Below are positions 1 to 8,041 of a stretch of DNA of 64,000 bases, piece by piece; within the stretch, counting starts at the first letter, position 1; each line of letters starts with the position of its first letter. The notes under the pieces were generated by a model. It had not been told where the DNA came from and did not search any database. It saw nothing but the letters and a program-made list of their open reading frames with translations. Both the position numbers and the translations under genes were made by a program. Location: the NCBI GenBank assembly GCA_964524835.1, contig CAZGEG010000010.1:1-64000 (forward strand), written 5' to 3'. This stretch comes from JACRCG01 sp964524835. Its GTDB lineage: Bacteria; Desulfobacterota; Desulfuromonadia; Geobacterales; Pseudopelobacteraceae.

Positions 1-526
1 CGTGATGGTTTATCACAAACGGACCAAAAGTCCTATTCACGTTGAGCCAATACAATAATGCCTCCGATAAATGCATAAGTGTTTTGAAATTCAGAAGGGG
101 CTCGCCACCAAACCAACTAACATGCAGTCTTTCGTGTTCATTTAGTTTTTGCGCCAAAAAAAGTTTTACCCTATTGAGAGCGTCGTCCCTCAGATCGTAA
201 TGAGTATGTTCCTGATAGCAATACGTACACCTCAGGTTGCAATTGTTTGTAAGCTCAACTGTTACCCTATATGATTGTCTATCATTTCTTGCATGCTGAA
301 GCCGCCGAAGAATTAATTTAATTTCATCAACATCCTCGTCTATCACAAAACCAAGTTGTTTAAGAAAGTGAATAAATTGAGCATCTAATGTTTTGTCTGG
401 AAACTTTTTGTAAATTGAGACAAGACGTTCATCCAAACTTATCAAAGCTCCCGTTCTACCGTTGAACAGAAATGTTTCTTGACTGTCTGGCACCAGAAAG
501 TTGTAAGCGGATAATTTATCGGTCAT
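1..526 (-). CDS. Radical SAM protein (SPASM-maturase-like), 3' end outside window
   Basis: Reading the minus strand from an ATG at 526 gives an open frame of 175 codons that runs off the window. Residues 1 to about 95 form an N-terminal region containing NGRTGALISLDE, similar in style to the leader-recognition part of peptide-maturing radical SAM enzymes. Then comes VELTNNCNLRCTYCYQEH, with the CxxxCxxC motif that binds the SAM-cleaving [4Fe-4S] cluster, and WFGGEPLLNF, the GGE motif that contacts SAM. The C-terminal SPASM region, if present, is not visible. The gene lies 132 bp downstream of the RloC-like ATPase on the same strand and is probably cotranscribed. The substrate is unknown; no precursor peptide is evident. 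The family call is firm, the maturase role is inference. Confidence 0.85.
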   Translation of the reverse strand, partial: MTDKLSAYNFLVPDSQETFLFNGRTGALISLDERLVSIYKKFPDKTLDAQFIHFLKQLGFVIDEDVDEIKLILRRLQHARNDRQSYRVTVELTNNCNLRCTYCYQEHTHYDLRDDALNRVKLFLAQKLNEHERLHVSWFGGEPLLNFKTLMHLSEALLYWLNVNRTFGPFVINHH

Positions 527-658
527 AGGTTTTGTCTCTTTGATAATGGTGAGGCTGTTACCCGGCGCAGGTTTATCGCGACCGGGTCCACTGGTCTCGT
601 TGGGATATCGACTTTCCAGATTTTTTAATATTTGGGGCTTTGGCTCTTCTACGTCACC

Positions 659-3049
659 TTATGTAATGCGCGGTTGCTCGCCAATGCTTTTTAGGAGTGC
701 ATTATATTGGTCTGGATCCTTTTCAAAAATCTTGTCAAGAACGAAGTTTGCGAGGGCCGGAATCTCTGGTATCTCTACGGGACGCATGCTGCGATCAAAT
801 ATCTCTTCCAAGTGCGAAAGCTCATTGGCGACTCTATTTGTTAAAGCAAATGATGTTGCGTCATCGCCGAAAAAATTTGTCAACCTTTCAGTGGTCGCAT
901 TGCTTCCGTCGTGATAGGGATATTTGTAAAAGAGATATGCCTCCAAAAATTTACGTAGGTTGTTTCCAAAGTTATAGAAAGGTCCGTGATCTTCTCTGGC
1001 TTGAGTAGCACTGCGGCATAGGTAAACCTGATGGAATAGGTAGTTAAACTCAGTAGCATAATTTTTAAGGTAATCTGGCATAGGAGATAAACTACTACTT
1101 TGTCCATCCGTTTCGACCATAAAGTAGCTGGTTCCGCCATGGTTCTTTGCCGGATGAGAAAGGCGTTTTAGGTATTTGAAAAAATCAAGACTATGGGTCG
1201 AAATGAACATCTGACGATAACGGAATTCATTAGATCCATCAGTCTTCTTGTTAGGTTTAGCGATGACACTTTCAATAAGACTGTAAAGGAAGAAAATGTG
1301 GTTTCCATCCAAACTGGAAATGGGGTCGTCAATGTAGATCAAGAGGTCCTTTCCCTTTGTGTCAGAGTCTTCTAGCCTGGCAACGAAATAGCAGAACGCA
1401 ACCAAGCTGCATTCACCTTCACTGAGGTTGTGTGCAGGTTCTGTACCCCTCATGATCCGAAACTTAAATTTGGAGGAGATCGAATCTTCAACGGCCTCCA
1501 GCTTTAGGCTGTCATGACCGAAAAAGTGATTTAAATACTCGTTTATCTTCTCTACACCTTTCTTCTCGTCTTTCTGTTTTATCCTGAGGGATTCAATCAC
1601 ATTGATCAGATCGTTTACCTGCCCTTGCAGTATAGCAACCTCATTTTCTAATTCCTTTGCTGTACTTACGAGCTTACTGTTCTTCACTTCTTCGGCAGTC
1701 AGATTGATATCCTTGATGAAGTTGGCGACATCGTTAAGTCTGAGTTCATTACGTGCTGTTTTCTTGTCATCAGCCAAGGTCTTTGTTTTTTTGTTATTCT
1801 CTGCAATAAGGTTATTGATAGCGGAGACGTTATCAATAAGAGTAGAAGTGTTGTCGGCAGGTTCAATACACTTGCCAGGCTTGAAAATGTCAGCCTGTCG
1901 TGCTCGAAGTGCATTGATGATGGAGTTGAGTTCCTTTTCATATATTTTTGCTTCAGTTACAAATATTTTTTGTAGAGAGTCAAATTCAGCACGTTTTGTG
2001 GTGTAAAAATTCTCTTTTTTAACAGTCACAACCTCTTTCAATGACACTATTTCGGCATTTACAGCTTCGATTGATTTTATTAGCTGCTCATCTAATTCGG
2101 TTGATTCTTTACTGAAGTGTGCATCCAACTCTTTCCAGAGGTTCTCCGAAATAGGTTGCCTACAGAAGCCACAGGTTTCACGTTTAGCCCTATGATAGGG
2201 CATACCGGTCTTAACCCATGCTTGTAGAACGGCATCGTTTAGTAACTCTTGAATTGGTTCGGTTGGCTGAATTTCTTTAGTAATAATTTGGCTAGCTTTT
2301 TCCCAAAGCAGATTCAATTGTGGCGTGAATGAAAGCCGCTCTGTGATGTCTGGGAGCTCTTCCTCTTTTAACAGATCATTCCTTTCCGTAATCTGTTCAG
2401 CGCCTAAGATTGCAGTTGATTTGGAGCGAACGGCTTTTATGTCTTCCTCAATTGACTTTAGGTTGTATCCGGCATGCCCATAAATTCTATTTTGCTTGAT
2501 TACATCATTTGCACGTCTGCGCAAACGTTCTGTTAGCTCATCAGCTGCATTCTGGGCCGCCTTCTTTTTTGTTGAGAAATCTGTGGCCTTTTTCGCATGC
2601 CTTGATTTTAACCCAGTTTCGGCTTCAATGCTGCCCAACTCGATTTCCTTCTCAGAAATCTGTCTTTCTAACTCCACGTTTTCGCCGCCGATTATAGCGA
2701 ATGTCTTGATTTCCCCTCCATCATGGTCTCTCAGGAAACTGAGATTTTCATCAACAAAATCTTTGTTATAGACGCGAATATTGTGTGTGTGGGAAGAAAG
2801 GTGTGTATGGTTTAGAGTCGTTGAGCTTGTAGTGATCGTAAAATTTGGATTCTTGTAGTTTTTAGGAAATTTCTGCTCTTGAAGACACCTTAGGATTCTT
2901 GATAATGTCGTCTTACCAGAATAGTTCCTTCCATAGAGGATGTTCAGACGCTTGAACTCAAGGACGTTGCCACCACCATCACGAAGAGAGTCACGCCAGA
3001 TGAAGTCTTTAAAACAACCAAAGTTTCGTATGTCAATTGTCTTAATCAT
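659..3049 (-). CDS. RloC-like AAA ATPase / putative anticodon nuclease
   Basis: A 796-residue protein with an SMC/Rad50-like ATPase split by coiled coils. Walker A is at 40-47 (GRNYSGKT), the signature LSEGE at 542-546, Walker B with IDDP near 571-576, and the H-loop THS at 618-620. A CxxC at 293-296 (CGFC) sits at the middle of the coiled coil, like the zinc hook of Rad50 and RloC. Near the C terminus R699-x3-E703 and H746 (in NELSH) match the Arg-Glu-His arrangement described for the tRNA anticodon nucleases PrrC and RloC. Those proteins cut tRNA in response to phage or DNA damage. Start: ATG preceded by GGAGAAAG. The gene is more AT-rich than the rest of the window. It could instead be a non-nucleolytic AAA_13 protein; the triad argues against that. 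Confidence 0.82.
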   Translation of the reverse strand: MIKTIDIRNFGCFKDFIWRDSLRDGGGNVLEFKRLNILYGRNYSGKTTLSRILRCLQEQKFPKNYKNPNFTITTSSTTLNHTHLSSHTHNIRVYNKDFVDENLSFLRDHDGGEIKTFAIIGGENVELERQISEKEIELGSIEAETGLKSRHAKKATDFSTKKKAAQNAADELTERLRRRANDVIKQNRIYGHAGYNLKSIEEDIKAVRSKSTAILGAEQITERNDLLKEEELPDITERLSFTPQLNLLWEKASQIITKEIQPTEPIQELLNDAVLQAWVKTGMPYHRAKRETCGFCRQPISENLWKELDAHFSKESTELDEQLIKSIEAVNAEIVSLKEVVTVKKENFYTTKRAEFDSLQKIFVTEAKIYEKELNSIINALRARQADIFKPGKCIEPADNTSTLIDNVSAINNLIAENNKKTKTLADDKKTARNELRLNDVANFIKDINLTAEEVKNSKLVSTAKELENEVAILQGQVNDLINVIESLRIKQKDEKKGVEKINEYLNHFFGHDSLKLEAVEDSISSKFKFRIMRGTEPAHNLSEGECSLVAFCYFVARLEDSDTKGKDLLIYIDDPISSLDGNHIFFLYSLIESVIAKPNKKTDGSNEFRYRQMFISTHSLDFFKYLKRLSHPAKNHGGTSYFMVETDGQSSSLSPMPDYLKNYATEFNYLFHQVYLCRSATQAREDHGPFYNFGNNLRKFLEAYLFYKYPYHDGSNATTERLTNFFGDDATSFALTNRVANELSHLEEIFDRSMRPVEIPEIPALANFVLDKIFEKDPDQYNALLKSIGEQPRIT

Positions 3050-3087
3050 TTAACTTTCTCCGTTTTCGAATTGGGCCAACTCGTATT

Positions 3088-3104
3088 TGACCGGAATCCG
3101 GTCA
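3088..3104. promoter_or_regulatory. Perfect 17-bp palindrome, putative operator
   Basis: TGACCGGA-A-TCCGGTCA is a perfect inverted repeat with 8-bp arms and a 1-nt centre. It lies about 40 bp upstream of the RloC-like start codon at 3049, where a repressor could act. A degenerate second copy and a half copy follow at 3210 and 3256. No candidate regulator gene is visible in the window. Confidence 0.55.
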
Positions 3105-3209
3105 TCTTCCATTCAATTACGACTCTATTAAATGAATATCAAAACAGTATTGACGCAACTATCCAATAAATAAACATTTATAACACCGGATAATATGCTG
3201 TATCTCCTG

Positions 3210-3228
3210 TTGACCGGAATCTGATCAA
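3210..3228. promoter_or_regulatory. Second operator-like copy (TGACCGGA half-site)
   Basis: TTGACCGGAATCTGATCAA repeats the left arm and centre of the palindrome at 3088 exactly. Its right arm has two mismatches, but the symmetry extends by one outer T/A pair. It lies 122 bp further from the RloC-like gene. Confidence 0.4.
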
Positions 3229-3255
3229 CACTCTACGGCGCCCTCCTTCATCTAT

Positions 3256-3263
3256 TGACCAGA
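3256..3263. promoter_or_regulatory. Third operator-like half-site
   Basis: TGACCAGA differs at one base from the TGACCGGA arm and lies 45 bp beyond the second copy. On its own it would not be remarkable. It is listed because it continues the series and shares the preceding T. Confidence 0.25.
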
Positions 3264-3402
3264 GGCCATTGATTCGTAAGAAGACTAATTATTTTAAATT
3301 AAGTCCACAATATATAACCCCATAATGATTCCTGTCAAAGGAGAATGTGAAACTATATGGTGTCGTTTATACACACTTTAAGAAACGACTTTACCGCAAA
3401 CT

Positions 3403-3555
3403 TCACGTCGCCTTATGTCCACTCCGCTCCATCTCCCGCCGCAAAATCGCATTAAGCCGCGTCTGATATCTTTTGCCATCACGCTTGAGCTAATGAACAA
3501 CTTCCGCATCGAGCCTGATGGCTGAAGTGCCGGCTTCCTGACTTGACTGGCAGGT
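3403..3555 (-). pseudogene. Remnant of BrnA-type antitoxin gene, internal stop
   Basis: The minus-strand frame ending at a TGA at 3403-3405 encodes SAIRLDAEVVH, an in-frame TAG at 3490-3492, then LKRDGKRYQTRLNAILRREM. This is the conserved ribbon-helix-helix core of BrnA antitoxins (IRLDADVxxWxKxxGKGYQTRIN...), and the TAG stands where the family has tryptophan (TGG to TAG). The sequence upstream does not resemble a BrnA N terminus and no BrnT toxin is nearby, so this is read as a decayed fragment. The upstream limit is approximate. Confidence 0.6.
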
Positions 3556-3755
3556 TATCTGACTGAAAAAATAAGGGCGTCTTCGATGGTGGAAGACTCT
3601 CCTGTTTTTGTACAGGAGCTGCCGGCACTGACCATCCCGGCCTGATGAAGCCACTCTGCTTGCTCTATTGTGCAAACCTGCTAGAATGTCACGGGATGCC
3701 GCGCCCGATGCAGAATGAATGCGGACAGGCTTACGGATAAGGGGAAGATTACGCG

Positions 3756-4751
3756 ATGATTGGAATAGCCTACATCAAGCGCAGGATGTTGATGCCCATT
3801 GCCGCTGCCGTGGTATTGCTCTGCGGTGCGGCCGGCTGCAACCGAACTTCATCGTCCCCCGGCACGGTCCAGGGGTATGTGGAGGGGGAGTTCGTCTATA
3901 TTGCCGCCCCGCTGGCGGGGAGGCTGGAGGCGCTGTTCGTGCAGCGCGGCGAACAGGTGAAGGCGGGTGATCCCCTTTTCGAGCTGGAGAATGTTCAGGA
4001 AAAAACCGCCCGTGATGAAACAAAGTTGCGCCTCGCCCAAATTCGCTCACAGCTGGCCGATGCCAGGAAGGGGAGGCGGCCGACGGAAATCGAAGCCACG
4101 ACCGCTCAGCTGAATCTGGCGCGGGCAGCACTGCAGCTCTCGGAAAAAGAGCTCGTCCGCCACGAACGGCTGCTGGCAGCCAAAGTCGTACCGTTGCAGG
4201 ATGTTGACCGGCTCCGCTCCCGGCGTGACCAGGAGCGTCAACGGGTGGCCCAGCTGGAGGCCGAGCTCGGCACGGCCCGGCTCGGTTCGCGGGGTGATCA
4301 GGTGGCGGCGGTCGAGGCGAATATGCGGGCGGTGGAAGCGGCGCTGACCAGGAGCCAGTGGGACCTGGCGCAGAAGCGGCAGAATGCGCCGGCAGCCGGA
4401 CTGGTGTTCGACACGCTGTACCGCACGGGGGAGTGGATCGCCGCCGGACGTCCGGCGGTTATCCTGCTGCCTCCGGGGAACATCAAGGTCCGGACGTTTG
4501 TCCCGCAGCCGCTCCTCTCGTCAATCCGCCAGGGTGACAGGGTTCAGGTAACCGTTGACGGGGTAACGGCACCACTCATCGGCACGGTGCGCTTCGTGTC
4601 GCCGCAGGCGGAGTTCACCCCGCCGGTCATCTACAGCCGGGAGAATCGCCAGAAGCTGGTCTACATGGTTGAGCTCGCTTTTGACCAGGCGACGGCGGTG
4701 CAGCTGCATCCCGGACAGCCGGTGGATGTCAGGTTCGGTCCCGGAACGTGA
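3756..4751 (+). CDS. HlyD-family periplasmic adaptor (ABC export)
   Basis: 331 residues. The N terminus MIGIAYIKRRMLMPIAAAVV...CGAAGC is a signal or lipoprotein-like signal with Cys near residue 29, although its lipobox is weak (no Leu at -3). Residues 40-80 form a lipoyl/barrel-sandwich hybrid (YVEGEFVYIAAPLAGRLEALFV), about 80-205 a long Ala/Glu/Arg-rich coiled coil, and the remainder the beta-barrel region ending VRFGPGT. In this family the adaptor links an inner-membrane transporter to an outer-membrane channel. Its stop overlaps the GTG start of the following ATPase, so the three genes form one operon of the YbhGFS type, but with one permease and no TolC homologue visible. Start: ATG after AAGGGGAAG. 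Substrate unknown. Confidence 0.85.
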   Translation: MIGIAYIKRRMLMPIAAAVVLLCGAAGCNRTSSSPGTVQGYVEGEFVYIAAPLAGRLEALFVQRGEQVKAGDPLFELENVQEKTARDETKLRLAQIRSQLADARKGRRPTEIEATTAQLNLARAALQLSEKELVRHERLLAAKVVPLQDVDRLRSRRDQERQRVAQLEAELGTARLGSRGDQVAAVEANMRAVEAALTRSQWDLAQKRQNAPAAGLVFDTLYRTGEWIAAGRPAVILLPPGNIKVRTFVPQPLLSSIRQGDRVQVTVDGVTAPLIGTVRFVSPQAEFTPPVIYSRENRQKLVYMVELAFDQATAVQLHPGQPVDVRFGPGT

Positions 4752-5674
4752 CGGACGATTTTGTCATCGATGTGCGGGGCATGACCAAGCGCTTCGGGGA
4801 TCGCACCGTCGTCAACGGCATCGACCTGCAGGTGCGGCGCGGGGAGGTGTGCGGTTTTCTCGGGCCGAACGGCAGCGGCAAAACCACCTTTATCCGCATG
4901 CTCTGCGGGCTGCTCGCAGCGGATGCGGGGGAAGGAACCTGCCTCGGCTTTGACGTCATCAGCGAGAGTGAATCCATCAAGCGCCAGGTCGGCTACATGA
5001 CCCAGCGCTTCAGTTTCTATGAAGACCTGAGTATTGCCGAAAACCTCGATTTCGTGGCACGCATGTATGAAATCGGCAACCGCCGTGAAGCGGTGCGGGA
5101 AAGCATCGAGCGGCTGGGGCTTGCCGGCCGGCAGAAGCAGCTTGCCGGCGAGCTTTCGGGGGGGTGGAAGCAACGCCTCGCCCTGGCGGCGTGCCTGCTT
5201 CACCAGCCGAAGCTGCTGCTGCTCGACGAGCCGACTGCAGGGGTCGACCCGAAAGCGCGCCGCGACTTCTGGGAGCAGATTCACGAGCTTGCCGTCCAGG
5301 GGCTGACCTTTCTGATCACGACGCACTACATGGACGAAGCGGAACGGTGCGACCGGCTCGCCTATCTCTCCTATGGAAATCTGCTGACCCACGGCACGGC
5401 GGCCGAGGTGATTGCGGCTGCGAAGCTGGTCACCTGGTCGGTCAGCGGTCCCGACCTGCAGGTGGTTGCCCGGCAGCTGCGGGAAAAGCCGGGTGTCCGG
5501 CAGGCGGTCGCGTTCGGCACCACTCTGCACATCAGCGGCACGGAAGCGCCCGCTCTCGAACGGGCAATTGCCCCCTTCCGCACGGAGCGATATACCTGGC
5601 AGCAGGTCAAGCCGGGACTTGAAGATGTCTTCATACATCTGATGGAAAGTTCGAAGGATAATTACTCACCATGA
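4748..5674 (+). CDS. ABC transporter ATP-binding protein
   Basis: 308 residues. Walker A GPNGSGKTT is at 39-47, the signature LSGGWKQR near 137-144, Walker B KLLLLDEPTAG just after, and the switch His in LITTHYMDEAERC. The last ~80 residues form the C-terminal extension typical of multidrug-export (DrrA/CcmA/YbhF-like) ATPases; YbhF itself has two such domains, this protein one. It starts with GTG overlapping the adaptor stop (GTGA) and ends in ATGA with the permease gene. It would power export of an unknown small molecule, perhaps a drug or lipid. Confidence 0.9.
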   Translation: MTDDFVIDVRGMTKRFGDRTVVNGIDLQVRRGEVCGFLGPNGSGKTTFIRMLCGLLAADAGEGTCLGFDVISESESIKRQVGYMTQRFSFYEDLSIAENLDFVARMYEIGNRREAVRESIERLGLAGRQKQLAGELSGGWKQRLALAACLLHQPKLLLLDEPTAGVDPKARRDFWEQIHELAVQGLTFLITTHYMDEAERCDRLAYLSYGNLLTHGTAAEVIAAAKLVTWSVSGPDLQVVARQLREKPGVRQAVAFGTTLHISGTEAPALERAIAPFRTERYTWQQVKPGLEDVFIHLMESSKDNYSP

Positions 5675-6813
5675 TAAAGCGGCCGTCACTCTCTCTTGCC
5701 CGCTTCTGGGCAATCGTCATCAAGGAATTTATCCAGATGCGGCGGGACCGCCTTACCTTCGGCATGATCATCGGCATCCCGGTGGTGCAGCTCATGCTTT
5801 TCGGCTATGCCATAAACGGGGACCCGAAGCATCTCCCCACCGCGGTGCTGCTGGCCGACAACAGCCAGCAGGGACGTTCCCTGCTTTCGGCCCTCAAAAA
5901 CAGTGATTACTTCAGGTTTGTCCGCGAGGTGCACACCGAGGCGGAGGCGGAGGCGGTCCTTGCGCGTGGTGAAGTCCAGTTTGTCGTGACGATCCCGGAA
6001 AATTTCAGCCGCAACCTGCTGCGCGGCGAGAGGCCCGCACTCCTCGTCGAAGCGGATGCGACCGATCCGTCGGCGACCGGCAACGCCATCGCCTCGCTCC
6101 GAACACTCCTGGTGAGTGCGCTGCAGCACGACCTCAAGGGGCCGCTCGCGTTTCTGGCGGGGAGCTACGGCCCGGTAAATCTGCGTGTCCACGCCCGCTA
6201 CAACCCGGAAGGTATCTCGCAGTACAATATCGTCCCGGGTTTGATGGGGGTCGTCCTGACGATGACCATGGTCATGATCACCGGCCTGGCCATTACCCGT
6301 GAGAGCGAACGGGGCACCATGGAAAATCTCCTCTCCATGCCGACCAGGCCGCTGGAGGTCCTGCTCGGCAAGATCATCCCCTATATTTTTGTCGGCTACA
6401 TCCAGGTCGGGCTGATCCTGATTGCAGCACGATTCGTGTTCCACGTGCCGATGGCCGGGAGCATCCCGCTGCTGCTTTTGACCTCCCTGGCATTTATCGC
6501 CGCAAACCTGGCGATAGGGATCACCTTTTCCACCCTGGCAAAAAACCAGCTCCAGGCAGTGCAGATGACTTTCTTTTTCTTCCTCCCGTCGATGCTTCTC
6601 TCCGGGTTCATGTTCCCGTTCCGCGGCATGCCGGAATGGGCGCAGGCAATAGGTGAAATCCTGCCGCTCACCCATTTTCTGCGCATCGTCCGGGGCATTC
6701 TCCTCAAAGGCAACGGTTTTGCGGAGGTGATTCCGCAATTGTGGCAGCTCATTCTTTTTGCCGTGGTTGTTTTGACGGTCGGGGTAAAACGCTACCGGAA
6801 AACCCTGGATTAA
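5671..6813 (+). CDS. ABC-2 type transporter permease
   Basis: 380 residues in the YbhS/YhhJ style. There is one TM near 28-50 (LTFGMIIGIPVVQLMLFGYAI), a large periplasmic domain to about 180, then five predicted TM segments (for example GLMGVVLTMTMVMITGLAI and FFFFLPSMLLSGFMFPF). The motif ITRESERGTMENLLSMP after TM2 is characteristic of ABC2 permeases. Translation is coupled by a 4-bp ATGA overlap. It forms the membrane part of the exporter with the two preceding products. Confidence 0.9.
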   Translation: MIKRPSLSLARFWAIVIKEFIQMRRDRLTFGMIIGIPVVQLMLFGYAINGDPKHLPTAVLLADNSQQGRSLLSALKNSDYFRFVREVHTEAEAEAVLARGEVQFVVTIPENFSRNLLRGERPALLVEADATDPSATGNAIASLRTLLVSALQHDLKGPLAFLAGSYGPVNLRVHARYNPEGISQYNIVPGLMGVVLTMTMVMITGLAITRESERGTMENLLSMPTRPLEVLLGKIIPYIFVGYIQVGLILIAARFVFHVPMAGSIPLLLLTSLAFIAANLAIGITFSTLAKNQLQAVQMTFFFFLPSMLLSGFMFPFRGMPEWAQAIGEILPLTHFLRIVRGILLKGNGFAEVIPQLWQLILFAVVVLTVGVKRYRKTLD

Positions 6814-6862
6814 TACATGTATCTCTTGTTTGAGTCGTTACATTTTAAGCAAAAACATTACT

Positions 6863-6951
6863 CACGCAACGACGCTACGACGCAACGAAATGCCTTTAAA
6901 CAAAAGATTTATTCTTGGGTTTAAAGCGTAGCGTCGTTGCGTCGTCGCGTG
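6863..6951. repeat. Inverted arms of tandem 8-mers (ACGCNACG)
   Basis: The left arm at 6863-6888 is CACGCAACGACGCTACGACG and continues as three tandem copies of the 8-mer ACGCWACG. The right arm, ending at 6951, carries the complementary series. Both arms continue into TTTAAAC/GTTTAAA. The 89-bp element can fold into a long imperfect stem between the ABC operon and the convergent macro-domain gene. A similar element lies at 60570-60678. Confidence 0.7.
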
Positions 6952-7010
6952 AAAAAAAGAATTCTTGTTTTGGTTTGCCCGATTTAGGACAATGCAAACA
7001 ACCAGCTGGA

Positions 7011-7541
7011 TCAGGACGTGTACGTTATCCCCAGCCGTGTGGCCGCTTCCCGGTATACCTGCTGCGCTCCTGCATTGTACTGGACGAAGACGATCCGTTC
7101 CAGCTCTGGATACAACGCGATAGCAGCCTGGGCCGCCGAAAGGGCGATGGTCGCCGCCTCGCGCATCGGATAGCCGTAGACCCCGGCGCTGATGGCGGGA
7201 AAGGCGATGCTTTTCAGGCCGTTTTGGTGCGCCACCTCGAAACAGCGGCGGTAGGCGGACGCCAGCAGCTCCGACTCCCCCTTTCCGCCGCCGTGCCAGA
7301 CCGGTCCGACGGTGTGGATGACATGGACGGCGGGAAGCCTGTAGCCGCCGGTAATTTTGGCATCCCCGGTTTCGCATCCCTGGAGCCCGGCGCACTCCTG
7401 CAGCAGCTCCGGCCCAGCTCCCCGGTGGATGGCGCCGTCCACTCCCCCCCCTCCCAGCAGGGTGTTGTTGGCGGCATTGACAATGGCATCAACCGCCAGT
7501 GTCGTGATATCTGCCTGAATAATTTCGATGGCTGCCAGCAT
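7011..7541 (-). CDS. Macro domain protein (O-acetyl-ADP-ribose deacetylase-like)
   Basis: 176 residues, essentially one macro domain. IVNAANNTLLGGGGVDGAIHRGAG holds the catalytic/ADP-ribose-binding loop (NAAN, GGGGVDGAIH), AITGGYRLP-type and VIHTVGPVW segments follow, and ISAGVYGYP is the second ligand loop. This is the MacroD/E. coli YmdB class, which removes acetyl or ADP-ribosyl groups. Start: ATG after GGGAGGAATC. It is divergent from the YkgJ-type gene with 106 bp between starts. No ADP-ribosyltransferase is visible nearby. Confidence 0.9.
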   Translation of the reverse strand: MLAAIEIIQADITTLAVDAIVNAANNTLLGGGGVDGAIHRGAGPELLQECAGLQGCETGDAKITGGYRLPAVHVIHTVGPVWHGGGKGESELLASAYRRCFEVAHQNGLKSIAFPAISAGVYGYPMREAATIALSAAQAAIALYPELERIVFVQYNAGAQQVYREAATRLGITYTS

Positions 7542-7573
7542 GATTCCTCCCGCTAAAACAAATGGTTGCGTCG

Positions 7574-7593
7574 GTATATATGACTGAATATAC
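7574..7593. promoter_or_regulatory. Inverted repeat between divergent genes
   Basis: GTATAT-N8-ATATAC is a symmetric AT-rich element midway between the divergent starts at 7541 and 7648. It could be overlapping -10 boxes or an operator; the sequence alone does not decide. Confidence 0.3.
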
Positions 7594-7647
7594 TAGGTGC
7601 CAGTGAGCGCGGCAAGGAAACAAAAACCGCAGTAAGAAGGAGCGACG

Positions 7648-7950
7648 ATGCTCTTCCCTTCCCTTCGCAAAAAACGCTACCACGGAATTCTCCTCGATGC
7701 TCCCCGCGACGGTGATGACCGCTGCCGTGAGTGCGGCGGCGTCTGCTGCAGCTCGTTTGCCGCCGTAGAACTGAGCTGGGACGAGTACGAACGGCTTCGG
7801 GGGTTGGGTGCCCGGCGCCTGCAGCTGTCGCTCTACGGCCCTCATAAGCTGGAGATCGATTGTGGTTGCGAATTTCTGTCAGGGGGGCGCTGCTCCATCT
7901 ACGACGCGCGTCCGGATATCTGCCGGCGCTTCTTCTGTTCCAATACCTGA
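7648..7950 (+). CDS. YkgJ-family cysteine cluster protein
   Basis: 100 residues. The YkgJ/Fli-type zinc- or iron-chelating pattern is clear: CRECGGVCCSS near 26-36, then DCGCEFLSGGRCSIYDARPDICRRFFC. Family members bind a metal cluster of undefined role. Start: ATG after AGAAGGAGC. It is a single-gene unit followed by the convergent ferredoxin-like gene and the terminator at 7977. Confidence 0.85.
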   Translation: MLFPSLRKKRYHGILLDAPRDGDDRCRECGGVCCSSFAAVELSWDEYERLRGLGARRLQLSLYGPHKLEIDCGCEFLSGGRCSIYDARPDICRRFFCSNT

Positions 7951-7976
7951 ATAACCTCCCCGAATATATCCTCCAC

Positions 7977-8018
7977 AAAAAAACGGCCCGCTGCCGCACT
8001 TTCGTGACACCGGGCCGT
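7977..8018 (-). terminator. Rho-independent terminator of the 8042-8791 gene
   Basis: ACGGCCCG (7983-7990) pairs with CGGGCCGT (8011-8018). On the minus strand the stem is followed by a run of Ts (A7977-A7982 on plus). It lies directly downstream of the ferredoxin-like gene. Confidence 0.7.
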
Positions 8019-8041
8019 CTGCGCTAATAATCGCGGGATGC

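Larger units (their letters stand above)
3050..3755. other. Intergenic region with operators and gene remnant
   Basis: This 706-bp stretch separates the AT-rich RloC-like/radical-SAM unit from the ABC export operon. It contains the operator-like repeats at 3088, 3210 and 3256, an antitoxin-gene remnant ending at 3403, and a small hairpin at 3599-3618 with 7-bp arms CTCCTGT/ACAGGAG. I see no other gene or convincing promoter in it. Confidence 0.6.

Noticed and set aside
540..914. Plus-strand frame of 124 residues
   Set aside because: It is antisense to the end of the RloC-like gene and has no ribosome site or recognisable domain.
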